From NCBI RefSeq assembly GCF_022965805.1, contig NC_133115.1, forward strand, positions 31,735,321-31,799,320: DNA of 64,000 bases, read 5' to 3'. The notes under the pieces were generated by a model, which saw nothing but the letters and a program-made list of their open reading frames with translations, searched no databases and had not been told where the DNA came from. Of the stretch, positions 48,868-62,104 are shown in pieces (positions within the stretch are counted from its first letter, which is position 1; each line of letters begins with the position of its first letter). Position numbers and translations under genes: made by a program. This stretch comes from Primulina eburnea (Eukaryota; Streptophyta; Magnoliopsida; Lamiales; Gesneriaceae).

Positions 48868-51800
48868 TTCTCGGAATTGGTGGGTGAATTGTGAGCTTGG
48901 CTATGGGGTAGTAGTTTGGATGGCTTGGAAGCAAGGCATGCGTTTTTTAAATGTGAAAACTGAAATAAACACAATACGGAAGGAACCGTGGGATAGTTAG
49001 CCTGCTCTTTTTTTCTGTCCTTTTCAAGCTACGGTATTTAGAAAATAATAATAATTAACCTAATTCAAAATTAGGGTAACGAAACAGAAATATGGCAAAA
49101 TTCAATAAAATTCGTTGACTAAAACCTATGGAGAACTTTAATAAGTTTCTCTTACACAAAAAATTTTCGGATCAATTTTGTAAAATAAATCTCGTCATGG
49201 TTAATTAATGAAAATTTTGTATATATATGTTGATTTGGATGAAAATATTAATTTAGATGTCAAAATTATATTGTGTTAAAATATACTATTTTGAAATAAA
49301 ATATTATTTTTTTATTTTAATAATGTTACTTTGACTAAAATGTAGATCGAGTCGACTTATCATAACGAAATAGATTTGTGAATCTCGTTGCATGTAAGAC
49401 ATACTTGTTAATTTAGAAAAACTAGCTAAAAAATTTATATATTGATTATTTATTCAACATCAGTGAATATATCAATAATTATTTTTCTCACATCAATCAA
49501 ATTATATAATTAATATTAAAATATTATCATTTATATATTTATTTCATTTATATTAATTTATTAATAAAGGAATGATAAAATTGTAATTTACTATCTTATC
49601 CAAAATTTATTGAATCAAACTACACATTTTTATTAATTATTATTCAATATTATTCTATATCCTAGTGCTCTTCTCAACAATTTTAATAATCATAATATTA
49701 TATACCTATACAATTTTATCTCAGATTTAATCTATTAAACAAAATAATGCTAAAAAAACAAGAACGGGATCGGGGATCGTTAGCGGGACAAATATATGCC
49801 ATTATTATTAGCAAATGAAATGTTTTCCCATTATGTGACAAATTGACAATAATACAAAAATGTATTGTGTTCGTCGTATTACAATAATCAACAAATAATT
49901 ATTGATCAGCAACCCTTTTTTTTTTTTTACTCAAAATCAACAAATAATTATTGATCAGCAACTTTCTTTTGAGCACGGAGCTCTGATCGTAGTTCCATAT
50001 AGTCAATAATATATTATAAGAAATTATGAAACGAAAAAAAAAATGACATTGGTTAATCAATGAGAAACACCGGAAAAATGCATGAATACAACGTTTACAG
50101 AATCCAAAATCAAAACAAAATCTGATAGATTATAAATTATATAGCCGAAAAATAAGCATGAATTCATTCTCGATTACAAAATAGGTGCAAAATTTAGAAA
50201 CTATTGAATGGAATGACATTTTATCTCTAATTAATGATATTTATATACTTAATCAAACATCTTTTAATAAATAATCAGTGCCTAAAATAACCTACCCTCT
50301 TAAAAAAGTGGTAATTTTTAAAATAAAGTGCTTAAAATAAACTTTTTTTCAAAATATTAATTTTGTGTTTTTTTTTAAATATAGAAAATTTTTTAATGAA
50401 CTTTTTATTCCTCTTCGAAGTTTCATTGGCCAAATGATGGGATTAAAAAAAAATTAAAAAATTGGGCCAAATGTCCACCACACTGGACTATTGAAGCTTT
50501 GCTCAACATATCTATATCAATTAGATGGACCGAATCAGTTTATATCTAGAATGAAAAATAACAATTTTGGTTTCAGAAATAATATTTTTCATAAGTCGGG
50601 TAGAAAACATGTCTCACAAAATTAACATGTGAGATGTTGTTGATTTCATAGGATTTTTTTGTGAATTTTGAACTGTTGATTTAAACTCTCCGACGTTTGA
50701 GTAATTGTAGAGTGTAGATCTGCTACTTACTTCAACCTATTCTCTTTAAAATTTATACTGATTATTTAATTAATTTAATGTGGGATCAATTGAGCATATT
50801 CCAACTGTGGTTTGACCTAAATATAAAAGAAATTAAGCCCTAAAATGTGGTCATTTTCCATCACAAGATTCTTACCTCATTTAGATGCTCTATATATACT
50901 GCATGTGATAAAATTTAATATGAATCGGACTTGAAACATATAGAATTGACTTCTTACTAAAGAAACAGCAGTATTGAACTTTTCCTCACCAACTATATAT
51001 ATAAGTGGTAAAGTTTATATATCTTAGCACATGATCGGACCTTACTATGAATTTTTCATAACTTGATCGAACTGATCTAGCTTAAAAATAGTTCAACTGA
51101 TCGAGTAGTTCAACAGATGGTCGGTCTGATTTTAACCGACTTATTAGTTCACAACTTGTTTTTACAAGTTCTGTCAAGTTTGACCACAAAACGGTTATCA
51201 AATTTGTTTCGGACTGGACCCATGACTGGTTCTTAGTTGAATCGATCGGTCTTATCCGGTCCGGTCTGATTTTGAAATGATTGGAGAATTTGGAAGTGAA
51301 TATGATTCTTCTTTAAAATAATCATAATAATAATGGAGATTCGTTATCTTTGTGGCGTGGAGAATAAAACCATAATAATATTGTTTTTTAAAATATTTTT
51401 ATTGTATGTCATCAGCATGCGGACTACTGGGCCTTAATACATTATTAGCTGTCTGTACTATTTGCAACCTTAATTTGATTTAAGTGAGCCCGTTTTTATT
51501 TTTTTAATAATGTCTAAGAAATGAAATTATGACAGCACTTACCAATTGTTGGTGACTATGAATATAATTGTTAAGAGATTGTAATATTTTTAATTAAACT
51601 ACCGTAAAGATTATTTAAAAATATAGCTTTGTTCGAATTCTAAGAAAATAAAAAAAATATTCAAATAAAGACTTTGTTGGTTCTAAACTTATGATTAATC
51701 GGTGAGATTTTATAATTTTCATTTTTTGATTTTATATAATTGATATTCTATGTTAACCGATACCTACAAGGATTCAGGCCTGGCATACAACTTTAATGGG

Positions 51801-53400
51801 ACAAAACGTATCGTTGCTCAATCTCCTTTTTTGGGTGGAACTCGTAGCATTCCCAATGATTTCATTTTGGTTTTAAAAAAAAACAATAATATAATTTTAT
51901 TTTAAATATACAAATTAATACTATAAGTTCTAAACTATTTATATATTAATTCATTTATTTATTTATCTCTAAAAAATATTATAAACAAACATGTGTAACA
52001 AACAAAAAATAATATACATGCACGCGAAGTGTGCAAATGAGTGTCATTTTATAGAAATCCTCACCCTAGCTATGATTTATTATCTATATATTTGTCAACA
52101 ATTTTATCATTCATTTTTTGTTCATTTCAGAAGTATCGAGAATTTTGATTAAATATGAAAAAAATATTAAATATAGTATGGAATTATAACTAATTTATGT
52201 TTAATTTAAAAAATATATGACTTTTATTTTAATATTTTTTTCACGTGTACCGTTATACGCTGATGGTTTTTTTATACAAGACTAGATTTCACCATATATT
52301 AGAAATATAACATGTATAATATAGGCAAGACAATCTTTTAGCCTATTCCTAATATTTTTCCAGTCCTTACAACAATTTCGTTAGGAAACCTATCGACGCA
52401 CAAATGATCAGTGATCATAATTATATATATATACGGCATATCATATTGGGCTTGCATTATAATCAACGTTGAGGACTCAGAATACCAGATATTATTTTCA
52501 TTTTTTTCATCGACGACGATGGATTTTTATCAAGGAGTTGATAGTGAAAATGTGCATTTTCAAAACTTCTTCATGTTAGAGTACAATTTTTTCGCACTCA
52601 ATGCACAATAGAAGTTTAAAATTTTTAGTTTCGATTTTCGAAACGTTCTTTGAGCGTCGTATAATTAAACATTCGTATAGTGTTTAAAATTGGTTACATT
52701 TCCATATTTAATGTCGGTTCTGACTATTCCGATTTTTAAGGGGATATAGCACTTCTTCTAAATCTCTTGAACATATCTTCCTCTTTTTTATTGTCTAATC
52801 TGGTCCAAGATCAAAGAATGAGTTTCTCATTTAGATCGCACCAGAGGTCAAAAGAAACTTTGCGTTGAAACTGAGTCGTGGGAATTTTAGAGATCCTGCA
52901 ACGAAGATGGCCATGGAAGTGGCCATATGAAATTTTTCTTCGAAGTGGACGAAATTTTGTGAGGAAGGAGAGGGATGGACACATTTTTTTGTGAAAATAG
53001 TCTTATTTCACATGAATCTCAATGAAAAATTATTAATCAATTAATCAATTTAGACTCTTCTAAAATATTTTATGAGAATCATGACATGTAGTAGTCATCA
53101 CTATTATTATTGTTATTTAGTTAGTATTTACTAAATAAATAATTGAGAACTCATTATAAAATCAGACGGCACCGATGTGTTGATAGTGCAACTATTGTTC
53201 ATATGATGAAAATTGAAAATTTGGAATATCAAAATTTCCACCGATCTATTTTGGCAGCTGTCAGTTTTGTAAACTTTTTTTTTTTACCAAAACAGTCATC
53301 TTCACTCTCCTTACTTGATTAATAATTAAACTAACTTACACAACTTCCAATAAATGAAATCAACTTTAAACTCCTTTATAAGCAATTTGTCTAATTTCCA
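48868..53400. other. Long gene-poor AT-rich region
   Basis: I see no gene. 49886-49916 and 49926-49959 share a near-exact direct repeat containing CAACAAATAATTATTGATCA. 49150-49390 may be a very old minus-strand copy of the GTCTCAC MITE. Near 51040-51290 there are repeated GATCGGTC/CCGGTC-type words of unknown origin. Confidence 0.45.
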
Positions 53401-54420
53401 TCCAATTGCATTTGTTATATTCAATTCTTTGAATTTCACCATCTCAACGGGAACACAGAATCTGATACTTTTTTTGTGACCCTAAATAATTCATAAATAT
53501 TGCTATCAATGGGTTCACAACTTTTTGTGATTCAGAATAACATTTATTTTTATTCGGGCTTACCCTAATTGGTCTCATTCTTTTCATCGACCCTTTGATC
53601 AAAATTGTCAGAACTCGAGTTTGAATCATGACAAGAGCGTCTAGTAGCATCGCCTCATTATCCACTAGATATCACTGACAGTGACTGCAAGAACATTATG
53701 TTATGGTTAACGTACAGTACGGTCTTTCAACTCATATATTTCGATCAAATCTACAACCATTGGTATATCGAGAGTTGCATTTGAATTCGATAACGATGTG
53801 ATGTATCCTTGAGTAATAATAGTTACATAATATGTGCAGCTAGGAAAACACATTTCCATAAAGCATATGTCTTGTTTTGGTCAGAGACTTCTTACACTTT
53901 TGATTCATCAGATTAAATAGGATATCTTGACCTGTAAGCAAACAGTGAATCTCCAACTATAATGCCTTGCTTCTACGTATTTTGAAATTACACTCAATCT
54001 CCCCCCTGATGATCCTCAACGGAGTCCGTAAACGGATCAAAGTGCATGATAGTACGTATAGCGTCTACATTGTCCCGGGTCAACTGACTAATGATGTACA
54101 AACATATCTGACTGTCGATGATAACCACTTGGAAAGTACGAGGGAGAGTTGTTCGATAAATCATCAAATTATCACCCATTTGCAAGAATAAACACCTCAT
54201 GTCTGTACCAATGGAACATGACGTGTATATCACATATGTTATCTTAGGCGACCTTTATCTTTTTTTAGGCGGCTTAAACATGTTTAGGATATACGGTACA
54301 CTTCTTAATGAGTTTCATGATTTTAAGTTGCGATACGAATCTCAAGGTACATTTAGTACATTTAATGGCTTTATATATGTAACTTACACAGATAAAGTAA
54401 ATATCGTAATTAGATAAAAC
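53400..54420 (-). other. Possible gene remnant, unidentified
   Basis: Base composition is more balanced than in the surroundings. The minus strand at 53994-54233 encodes QVVIIDSQICLYIISQLTR and AIRTIMHFDPF, which look protein-like. I do not recognise the family. No exon structure with neighbouring frames can be built with confidence. It may be a decayed gene or an old transposon piece. Confidence 0.25.
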
Positions 54421-55901
54421 CATGAAATATTATTAAAATAAATATTGTTTTTACATTAGAATCAATAAAGCTCAAACCACAAATTGACTCATTTAACAAC
54501 TACTTTGACACTTCCTTCGTTCAAAAATATTGATCTCTCTTCTTCGGTTTAATGAAATTATACATGATTTTGTTATTTTTCTACATTTACTAGTATTAAT
54601 ATGCTATCCTAAACAGAGACAATTCTAATCATTTCCTAAGCTGAATCCATAATTTTTTAATTATTATCACATAATTATAATAGCGACGTTTTAAACTTAT
54701 TATCACAAAAAAATTTATAAGGTCGTATGACATATCAATTTTGTGAGATATATATTTAATTTGAATAATTGACGAAAAAATATTATTTTTTATAATATTA
54801 CTTGTTTATTATAAATATGAATTTTTTGATTTATTTCGCGAATAAAATTAATATAATTATGTATCTTGGCCAGACGTAGATCATTTTCGTCAACTATCCA
54901 CATTTATTTTAATTAAATTTCTTTTATAAAATCCTCGCGACTACCCATGCAAATCCAAATCATACCCTTAAGATTTTCCACAACTATTTCAAAACTTTAT
55001 GTTCCACGGAACAGTATTTTGGATCATTACTGTGCTGCAAAAGCATCACTCTAATTTCCACACCAAAATGAGATGAAGAATTTTTCACAAAATAAATAAT
55101 TAATATAATATAAAATATAGAGAATTTATATTTTAAAAATTATATCTTTACAATCTTACGAAGCAATGAAATCATCATTTTGATTATAAATAAAATTGAT
55201 ACTCCACTTTAAATATCTAGCGTAGCCACTGTGTTCTTAGTAAATAACCATATTTAGATGACATCCTTAAATTAATTTTTGATACCATTTTTTTCAATTC
55301 TGATAAATACACGTGTCATCTAATTAATTTTTAATATACTTATGTATGTTATACTTTACTAGAAAATATGACAAAGTAACAAAAATATAGTTGAGGATAA
55401 AATTAGACCAGCACTATTACACCACACAATTATAATGTAAGAAAATTGCATGCAACGACGCAGCATCATGGAAAATTCTACGCTGGCTTTCACAGTGAGC
55501 CATTAAATGTTGATAAGATCTTCCTGTTTTTTTTTTTTAAATTAGGTGGGAATTTATTATTGGGTGCAAATTAGGTAAATTTCATACAAACATAATAAAG
55601 ATTACAAATCATGTTCATCAAGTAAATTATACCGAATAAGTTCTCTGTGACAGATTCACCCAAGAAAATGTTGGTTGAAGAAACCAAATTCTTGACCATT
55701 AATCAAATATTAATCTACGTATTTCATCAACTCGGACACAGTGAAAAGGATAATCTAGTTATTATCTGTTTGAAGTTGATTCTTGTGTGGTACGTGTCAT
55801 ATATATTGGTTAGTAAACTGCAGGTCCAAGATAATGGTCACTATGTCTATCTACCAAAGAAAGGATAAGCAATGCCTATCTTTTGTTGAAATATACATAC
55901 G
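54421..55901. other. Intergenic DNA
   Basis: AT-rich, holding the decayed MITE copy listed at 54718. The frame at 55647-55868 resembles nothing I know. Confidence 0.45.
54718..54850 (-). mobile_element. Decayed copy of the ~182-bp GTCTCAC MITE
   Basis: The order GGTCGTATGACA, TTTTGTGAGATA, TTAATTTGAATAATTGACGA, AAAATATTA and TTATTATAAATATGAA follows the minus-strand consensus of the family with heavy A/T drift. Both ends are lost. Confidence 0.45.
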
Positions 55902-56391
55902 CTGCGTTTGGTTGTTCTGATAAGGTAAGTTTATTTTTTTTAATCCACTTTATCATTCGTTTGGTACGCGTGATTATTTAACTAACTTAATATTTCTTAT
56001 GAATGATTAGGTTATATTATGTGGTTAAAATAGTACCTCCTCATCCCTTAGGATTATTTATCCAACTCTTAATCCTTCCTATTTTTCCAATTTTATCCTT
56101 CTCCTATATCCAAACTCACCACCACTTCCCGCCACGACCGCCGCCTCGGACCACCAATCGCCGCCACCAGTCGGCTGGCCGATCACCGCCGATAGTTGCT
56201 GAGAACCAGCAGACGTCAGACCACCGACCGTCGCCGCCGACCAATAACTTCCGGCCGGCCGGCAGCCGTCGACGCCGCACTTAAAAATCTTATCAAACAT
56301 AATACCATATATTCTATTTCTACGACAATCATTTTCTTTATCATTTACTTACTAATCATTAGTTTATTTTATGCTCCAAACCAAACGCAAC
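55902..56391. mobile_element. MITE with GC-rich interior, CATAC duplication
   Basis: 490 bp with inverted ends GCTGCGTTTGGTT and (reverse) GTTGCGTTTGGTT, 12 of 13 matching. It is flanked directly by CATAC on both sides (55897-55901 and 56392-56396). The interior at 56110-56280 is strikingly GC-rich (CCGCC, CCGGCCGGCCGGC) in contrast to its AT-rich ends, which may be sequence picked up elsewhere. The open frame through it (proline- and arginine-rich) has no known relative. The superfamily is unclear. Confidence 0.65.
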
Positions 56392-58113
56392 CATACAGTC
56401 TACAGAGCATAGATCGAACCCGATGGCGAGGAATTTCAACAAAACAAAAAATAAAAACTAACAAAAAAATTGATCTGGAGAAAAATATTTGATGTTCAGC
56501 TCAATTTCACCATTATTACGATTATTATGATTATTATTACTAAAGATTTTAGCCGAGAATGCAGAAAAGTCGCTTTCTTTTGTCCTGTCAATTAGTAGAT
56601 CGACATGTAGAGAAAGGGATATTTACTGGCTTTGCCTGCAACTCATCCAACTACTCCTACGTACCACCAATTATTTAACCAGTATATTCAAAGGTTTTAC
56701 TCAAGCCTATGTTGTTCGATACGATATATCAAGTTTAAATACTCAAATTTCGATATGTCAAAAATTTCATAATTTTTCAATCAAATAAATTTGATATATC
56801 GAAATTTTGGGATGATATGAAGTATTATAACCTTTATACCAAAATTTTAAAAAAAAGTTAGTGTCATTCACATCAATTTTTTTTGAATATTTTACTGAAA
56901 TATTTAATTTTTATTAATTATATCATATCGATATTGAAATTTATATTATATTATAATTTTTAAAATATAATTTTTTTTAATGTCATACCGATATCGAAAA
57001 TTTTGAAATATACAGTATTTTGCAGTAAGGTATATAATAATGTTTGATATTTTTTCTCACCTCTTAGTTTTACCACTTTTTTATTAATTAAAACTTTTAC
57101 TATATCTATTTTTATTAGTTAAAACTTTTACTATATCTATCACACTTTTGTAAAAATAAAATAAAATAAATTAAAATTGAAATTGTATCTATAATTTTAT
57201 ATAAAGGAAAAAAAATTCAATTATTGTTTTGGAATAAAACTTTTCAACAATAATGTTTCAGTGCATGTAGCCATCAATTATTATAATTTATACTCCTCTA
57301 TTTAATTTTTTTAGTGCATACTTTTCAAAAAAACTGTTATTAAACGAATCATCGCGTGGGAATTCTTTCGAACTCGTTATTATTTTTATACTAATTGTAA
57401 CGCCTGGATGCTCCCATTTACATATCAATTTGTGGGAAACATATCAATTTAATTCATTCAATATAATTGCTCATATGGATCGATGATAATTTTTTTCCCA
57501 CGTTATGTATAAAAGACAATGTATCGAGTTTAAATTAAACTCATCTTGCTCGGGTGGGTTACATTAGGCGAAGTCAGTCTAGAAACAGATGTGAGACGAT
57601 TTCTCGGATTCAATGTACTTGTTCCGTCATTATATGGCAAATGCCATCCCTATATATAAAATCATGAGAAATCTTATATCGAAATAAAATTATATTTCTA
57701 GCTCCGTCAACGATGATAAACTGAGCTGTTTATCAAAGAAAATGACCGAAGGATTTTTTTTTTACAAAAACAAAAACTTTAAATTAATGAGGCCAACTCC
57801 TCCACTCCAATTCCTGTTCCTTCATTGGTAACAGTAAACACTGACGGTCTCAGTTTTTGCAGGCGCCGCTCTACATATCCCATCCACCATCACACACAGA
57901 CACACTCTCTCTCCTCGCTCAATCTATACATACATATATACCCAATAGAAACTAGCCTTTATGAATGTACATGCGCAGCCATTGTGAATTATAGTGCTGT
58001 TTTACAGCGAAATCTTTTTGTTTTCCTCCTGATATTCTGATAATGGGTTCCCTACGTCTATAATTATTGTATAGATAGATTTGCCCATATTTCAAACCAT
58101 TGAATTTTTAGTC
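56392..58113. other. Upstream region of the PLATZ gene
   Basis: AT-rich to about 57.7 kb. A ~30-bp unit (TTAAAACTTTTACTATATCT) is duplicated near 57087-57140. From 57780 on, C- and T-rich sequence with CACACAGACACACTCTCTCT and CATATATACCC near 57930 looks like the core promoter and leader. Confidence 0.45.
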
Positions 58114-59775
58114 ATGGTGGGCTCCTCTAACTTTCCAACTTTTTCCTCTTCTTTTTTCTTTTTGTGGTCACTGATCGATTCATTTCACGGGTGTAATTTT
58201 CTGGGTTCTTTTATGGAACTTTGGTTTTGTTGTTTGCAGTTGGATACTTCGGAGATTCCACGGTGGCTTTTGGCTCTTTTGCGTGAGAAATTCTTTATTA
58301 CGTGTTTGATTCACGAGGATGCGAAGAAGAACGAAAAGAATGTTTTTTGTTTGGATTGCTGTGAGGGAATTTGCCCTCACTGCTTCATTCATCATCCTTC
58401 TCACCGACTCTTGCAGGTATGTATCTAATCTAAATTAGTTAGTGAAATTTATTTCATTGAAAAACGTAATCTAACACCATAATTAATCTATGATTTGATT
58501 TGATTTTTGGGAGTTTACTTTATTAATTTGTTTTTTGTTTGGTTTGATTTCAGATACGGAGATATATGTATCACGATGTTATACGGTTGGGGGATGCTGA
58601 TAAATTAATGGACTGTGCTCAAGTTCAAGTAAATTTTAATATTTTCCTGTTTTTATTAATCCTCCATTCTAATTTTCATCTGATTTCTTGTGTCTAAATG
58701 CAATTTTCTGGTATAATAAATTTAATGTTTTGCAGTCTTACACCACGAATAATTCAAAAGTAGTGTTTTTGAAAGAGAGAGCACAGTCGAGGGCAGGCAG
58801 AGGCGGCGGCAACTTGTGCATCAGTTGCGACAGGAACCTGCAAAAGTCGTTTCTCTTTTGCTCTCTTTCTTGCAAGGTCCTCCTTTTAACTTTCTTGATT
58901 GATCTAGATTTTTACAATTTCTAAATTTCTATTTAATTATCTAAAATCTTGAATTTTGATTCCGAGTTCCGACCGGTTTTGTATATTTCCCGGGTTTGTT
59001 TTTATCATAATCATTTTTAAAAATATAGGTTTTACTTGATCAATTGTATAATGAATGTGAAGATTGGTTGATTCATAAATTTGATGTATCCATTTTCAAA
59101 GGATGTGATTTGGTTATTTATTTATTTCTTGAATTGATAGGTTGGCTATGAGAGATAAATAGAAAATTTAGAAATTTGGTTCATCAGAGTTATGATTGAT
59201 ACGAGTCATAATTGTATTGTTTTGGAAATTGTGAAAAATCAAAGTTAGCGTAAATTTTATAGAAAATAAGGAAAGCGATGGAAATGGTTTTATTCTCGAA
59301 AATATCTATTTATTTGTGGAAGTATTTCGAATATTTTTTTGGGTTTGAAATAATTCTGGAACCATCGACTAAAATTAATAATTTTAGCTGTATTTATTGA
59401 AATTTATGTTCTTGTTTTGCACAGTTTCAGCACGTTGTGAGAAGTGGCTGCAATGTTTCAAACTATCTACGCAAATGTGAGTTTCTTGCAACGCCTGAAT
59501 CGGGTTTAGATGACGACCAAAGAACACCCGATTCAGTGCTAGAAGCCACCGGTCCAGGAAGTTCAGAGTCCGGTTCTGACTGCGGTGACCCGACTAGCTC
59601 ACTGGGTTACCCAGCTTTCACCTGCACGGCTACCACGGAGGTTGTGAGGAAGAAAAGAAGTAATCTTGCTGGATTCCGGTCTGATTACAGTCTGGATTGT
59701 GAACCGGTTTTAGAAGTATCCGAAGTGATACTGAGCCGGAGGAAGGGTACTCCACATCGGTCTCCATTTTACTGA
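58114..59775 (+). CDS. PLATZ zinc-binding transcription factor
   Basis: Secure exons: 58240-58416, 58554-58628, 58736-58876 and 59425-59775, all GT-AG and in phase. Conserved segments are LLREKFFITCLIHEDAKKNE, CLDCCEGICPHC, IRRYMYHDVIRL, NNSKVVFLKERAQSR, GGGNLCISCDRNLQKSFLFC and FCSLSCK, all typical of PLATZ. The first zinc-binding module reads CX2HX11CX2CX4CX2C, then His. PLATZ proteins bind A/T-rich DNA and act in growth, seed and stress responses. The 5' end has two readings. If 58117-58239 is an intron (ATG|GTGGGC ... TTTGCAG), the protein starts M-LDTSEIPRW and has 248 residues. If retained, 41 extra residues are added in the same frame (289). I favour splicing because the acceptor has a good pyrimidine tract. 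The C-terminal ~80 residues are acidic and serine-rich, with two basic clusters. Confidence 0.93.
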
Positions 59776-60616
59776 TTTGTATAGGAAATAGTGTGGGATT
59801 GGAGACAGATTTGGTATTTCGTGAATCCTGCCAAGGGCAATATAGGGAGGAGATTGTCTGTCATCTCCAAATTTTGGAGCGTAAACTTGCTTCCTTCACA
59901 TCTTTTGTGTTGTGTAGGCCTATGTGATTGCTCAGTTATAAATTTGAATCACCAATTTAACCTCCACTCATATAGTTTTTGTTGATTAAAAAGTTGAATT
60001 CCCAATACTTTTCTTAATATATATGAAACAACAAATAAGTTTAAGTTGTGTTTCGATTTTAAATATATTTTTGTTGTTTATGTTAATAAAGATGAATTTC
60101 AAGTTTAACTAATAATAATAACGATGATTGAACTCGATATTTTTTGTTTTTGAGGTGTCGGTAAACAATGTTTTTGGTTGGTGCATCATGCCAGCCCAAG
60201 TTTGGAGTTGGGTGTCCGTAATGATACTATGTTTTCATTCGCAATTATAATGTCCTTATATCAATGTTTTGTCTCTGGTAATTTAATGTTTAATCTCCCA
60301 GTTTACATCGTACGCGGCATATTAAAGTTTGCATCGGTGTGCTACTGCTACTCGTTAAGGTCTAATTTGAACCCATATTTAACAACTCATAAATATATAG
60401 TTTTAATCGCCTTTTAGCGAAGGTTGACATAAGATTTAAGGTTTTCGTAAACAAATTTTAGGATTATGATTAGCGATGGATTCATACGGAAACAGAATTT
60501 ATTAGATTTGTGACTGATAACTGTCTTAAATGGGTGTACTGGTGGTGTATACATCAATTATCAGTATTTATTATATCGAAGCTCACCACTGGTCTATCCT
60601 AGCCCTAATAAATAGT
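59776..60616. other. 3' flank of the PLATZ gene and intergenic DNA
   Basis: No gene recognised. Frames at 59791-59985 and 60178-60417 are probably chance or untranslated region. Confidence 0.5.
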
Positions 60617-60624
60617 ATAATTGG

Positions 60625-61342
60625 TAGGGATGTAAACAAACAAAATCGTTCGCGAGCTATTCAGAGTTCGGCTCGATAAAAAGCTTGTTTGATTTCGTTT
60701 GTTAATCATATCAAACCAAGCTCAAGCTCGATTTTGATCTCGACAACTTAATCAAACCAAGCTCAAGCCTAAGCATATTCGGCTCGAGAGCTCGCAAACA
60801 TGTTCGTTAATAGGCTCGCGAGCTCGAACTCGGCTCGTTTAGGTGGCTCGTAAGCTCGAGGTTGACTCATTTGTTGAGTTTGACAAATAAAAATATTAGT
60901 ACTAATAAAAGTTAAATTTTTATGTCTAATATAAAATTAGTTCATAGATATATTTAATTTTAACAAGCTCGAATCAAGCTCAAATTCGAGCTCAATTGTA
61001 TGTTTTACGAGCTCGTAAACGAGCCGAGCTCAAGTCAGACTTGTTAAATATGATAAACAAGCTATTAATAAACCAAGCTCGAGCCCGGCTTGATTAACAT
61101 GATAAACGAGCTTTTCACGAGCTTAGTAATTTCAAGACAAGTCGAATTCTAGCCTGATGATAAAAGCTCGAATAAAGCTCGAGCTTGAGCTCGAGCTCTA
61201 TCAATCTTAAACGAGCCAAACTCAAGCCAGATTATAAAAGCTCGAATCAAGATCGAGCTCGAGCTTGAGCTTGAATTATTCTTGAACGAGCCAAGCTCAA
61301 GCCTGATACTGTTCGACTTGGTTTGGATCGTTTACATCCCTA
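60625..61342 (-). mobile_element. hAT-type MITE rich in GAGCTCG, copy 2
   Basis: 718 bp with a perfect 13-bp terminal inverted repeat, TAGGGATGTAAAC. It is flanked by a perfect 8-bp target duplication, ATAATTGG (60617-60624 and 61343-61350), diagnostic of hAT-like transposition. The interior consists of many GCTCGA or GAGCTC units. It is the reverse-complement homologue of the element at 33322-34042 and is clearly non-autonomous. Confidence 0.93.
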
Positions 61343-61350
61343 ATAATTGG

Positions 61351-62092
61351 GCTCCGTTTGGTACGTGTGATGAGATAAGTAAATGATTAGTAATTAGAAT
61401 GATTAAAAAATAAGATATATGGATTAATAGTATGATGGGATAAATAACATAGTGTTTGGTATAATTTTAAAATGATGGATTAATTTTGTAAATTTTATTA
61501 CAATGACCAAAATACCCCAAATGTTAATAAATATATATTCTTAAAATAATTGGATAGATAATAAAAAAATTTATAATTATAATTTACATTTATTAAAATT
61601 AATTTAAATATATTTATTAGAAATATATTTGAAAATATTACAGTAATCATTAAACAAAATAAACTAGAATTTAATAAAAATTTATTTTCATAAAAGAATT
61701 AATTAATAAGATTAAAAATTTATAAAAATTTAATTAAGATAGATTTGTATTACAATTTATTTTTTTTAAAATGATTGAAAATAATAAAAATATATGAAAT
61801 TAATTTATAAAAAAATATAATAAAAATTTAAATATTATATTAATTATTAAATTTTCACTAATTTTAATTTTTATATTATATTGAAGAAGACAATTTAAGG
61901 GTATTACGGTCAATATACATTTTTATTATTATCACACCTTTGAGGAGAGATATTTAATCACACAAATAACATAAATAATGAGGGCTTTCAATCATAATTA
62001 AAGGCCTCCATGCTAAATTAAAAATGAACCAAACATGAGATAAGGAATGATTATTTAATAATCATTCCCTTATCATGGCTACCAAACATAAC
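61351..62092. mobile_element. AT-rich MITE with GTTTGGTA ends
   Basis: About 742 bp from GCTCCGTTTGGTACG to TACCAAACATAAC, extremely AT-rich inside. The ends resemble those of the element at 55902 (CGTTTGGT). The target duplication is not recognisable because a hAT MITE inserted at its left border. It probably belongs to a related MITE group. Confidence 0.6.
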
Positions 62093-62104
62093 CTAAATAG
62101 ATAC

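Noticed and set aside
49150..49390. Further decayed copy of the GTCTCAC MITE on the minus strand
   Set aside because: Order of blocks is suggestive (GTAACATTATTAAAATAAAA on the reverse strand), but the arms and termini cannot be recognised, so it is not listed as a feature.
56003..56284. Proline-arginine-rich frame as a gene
   Set aside because: It lies wholly inside a MITE with inverted ends and a flanking duplication. Its composition reflects a GC-rich insert.
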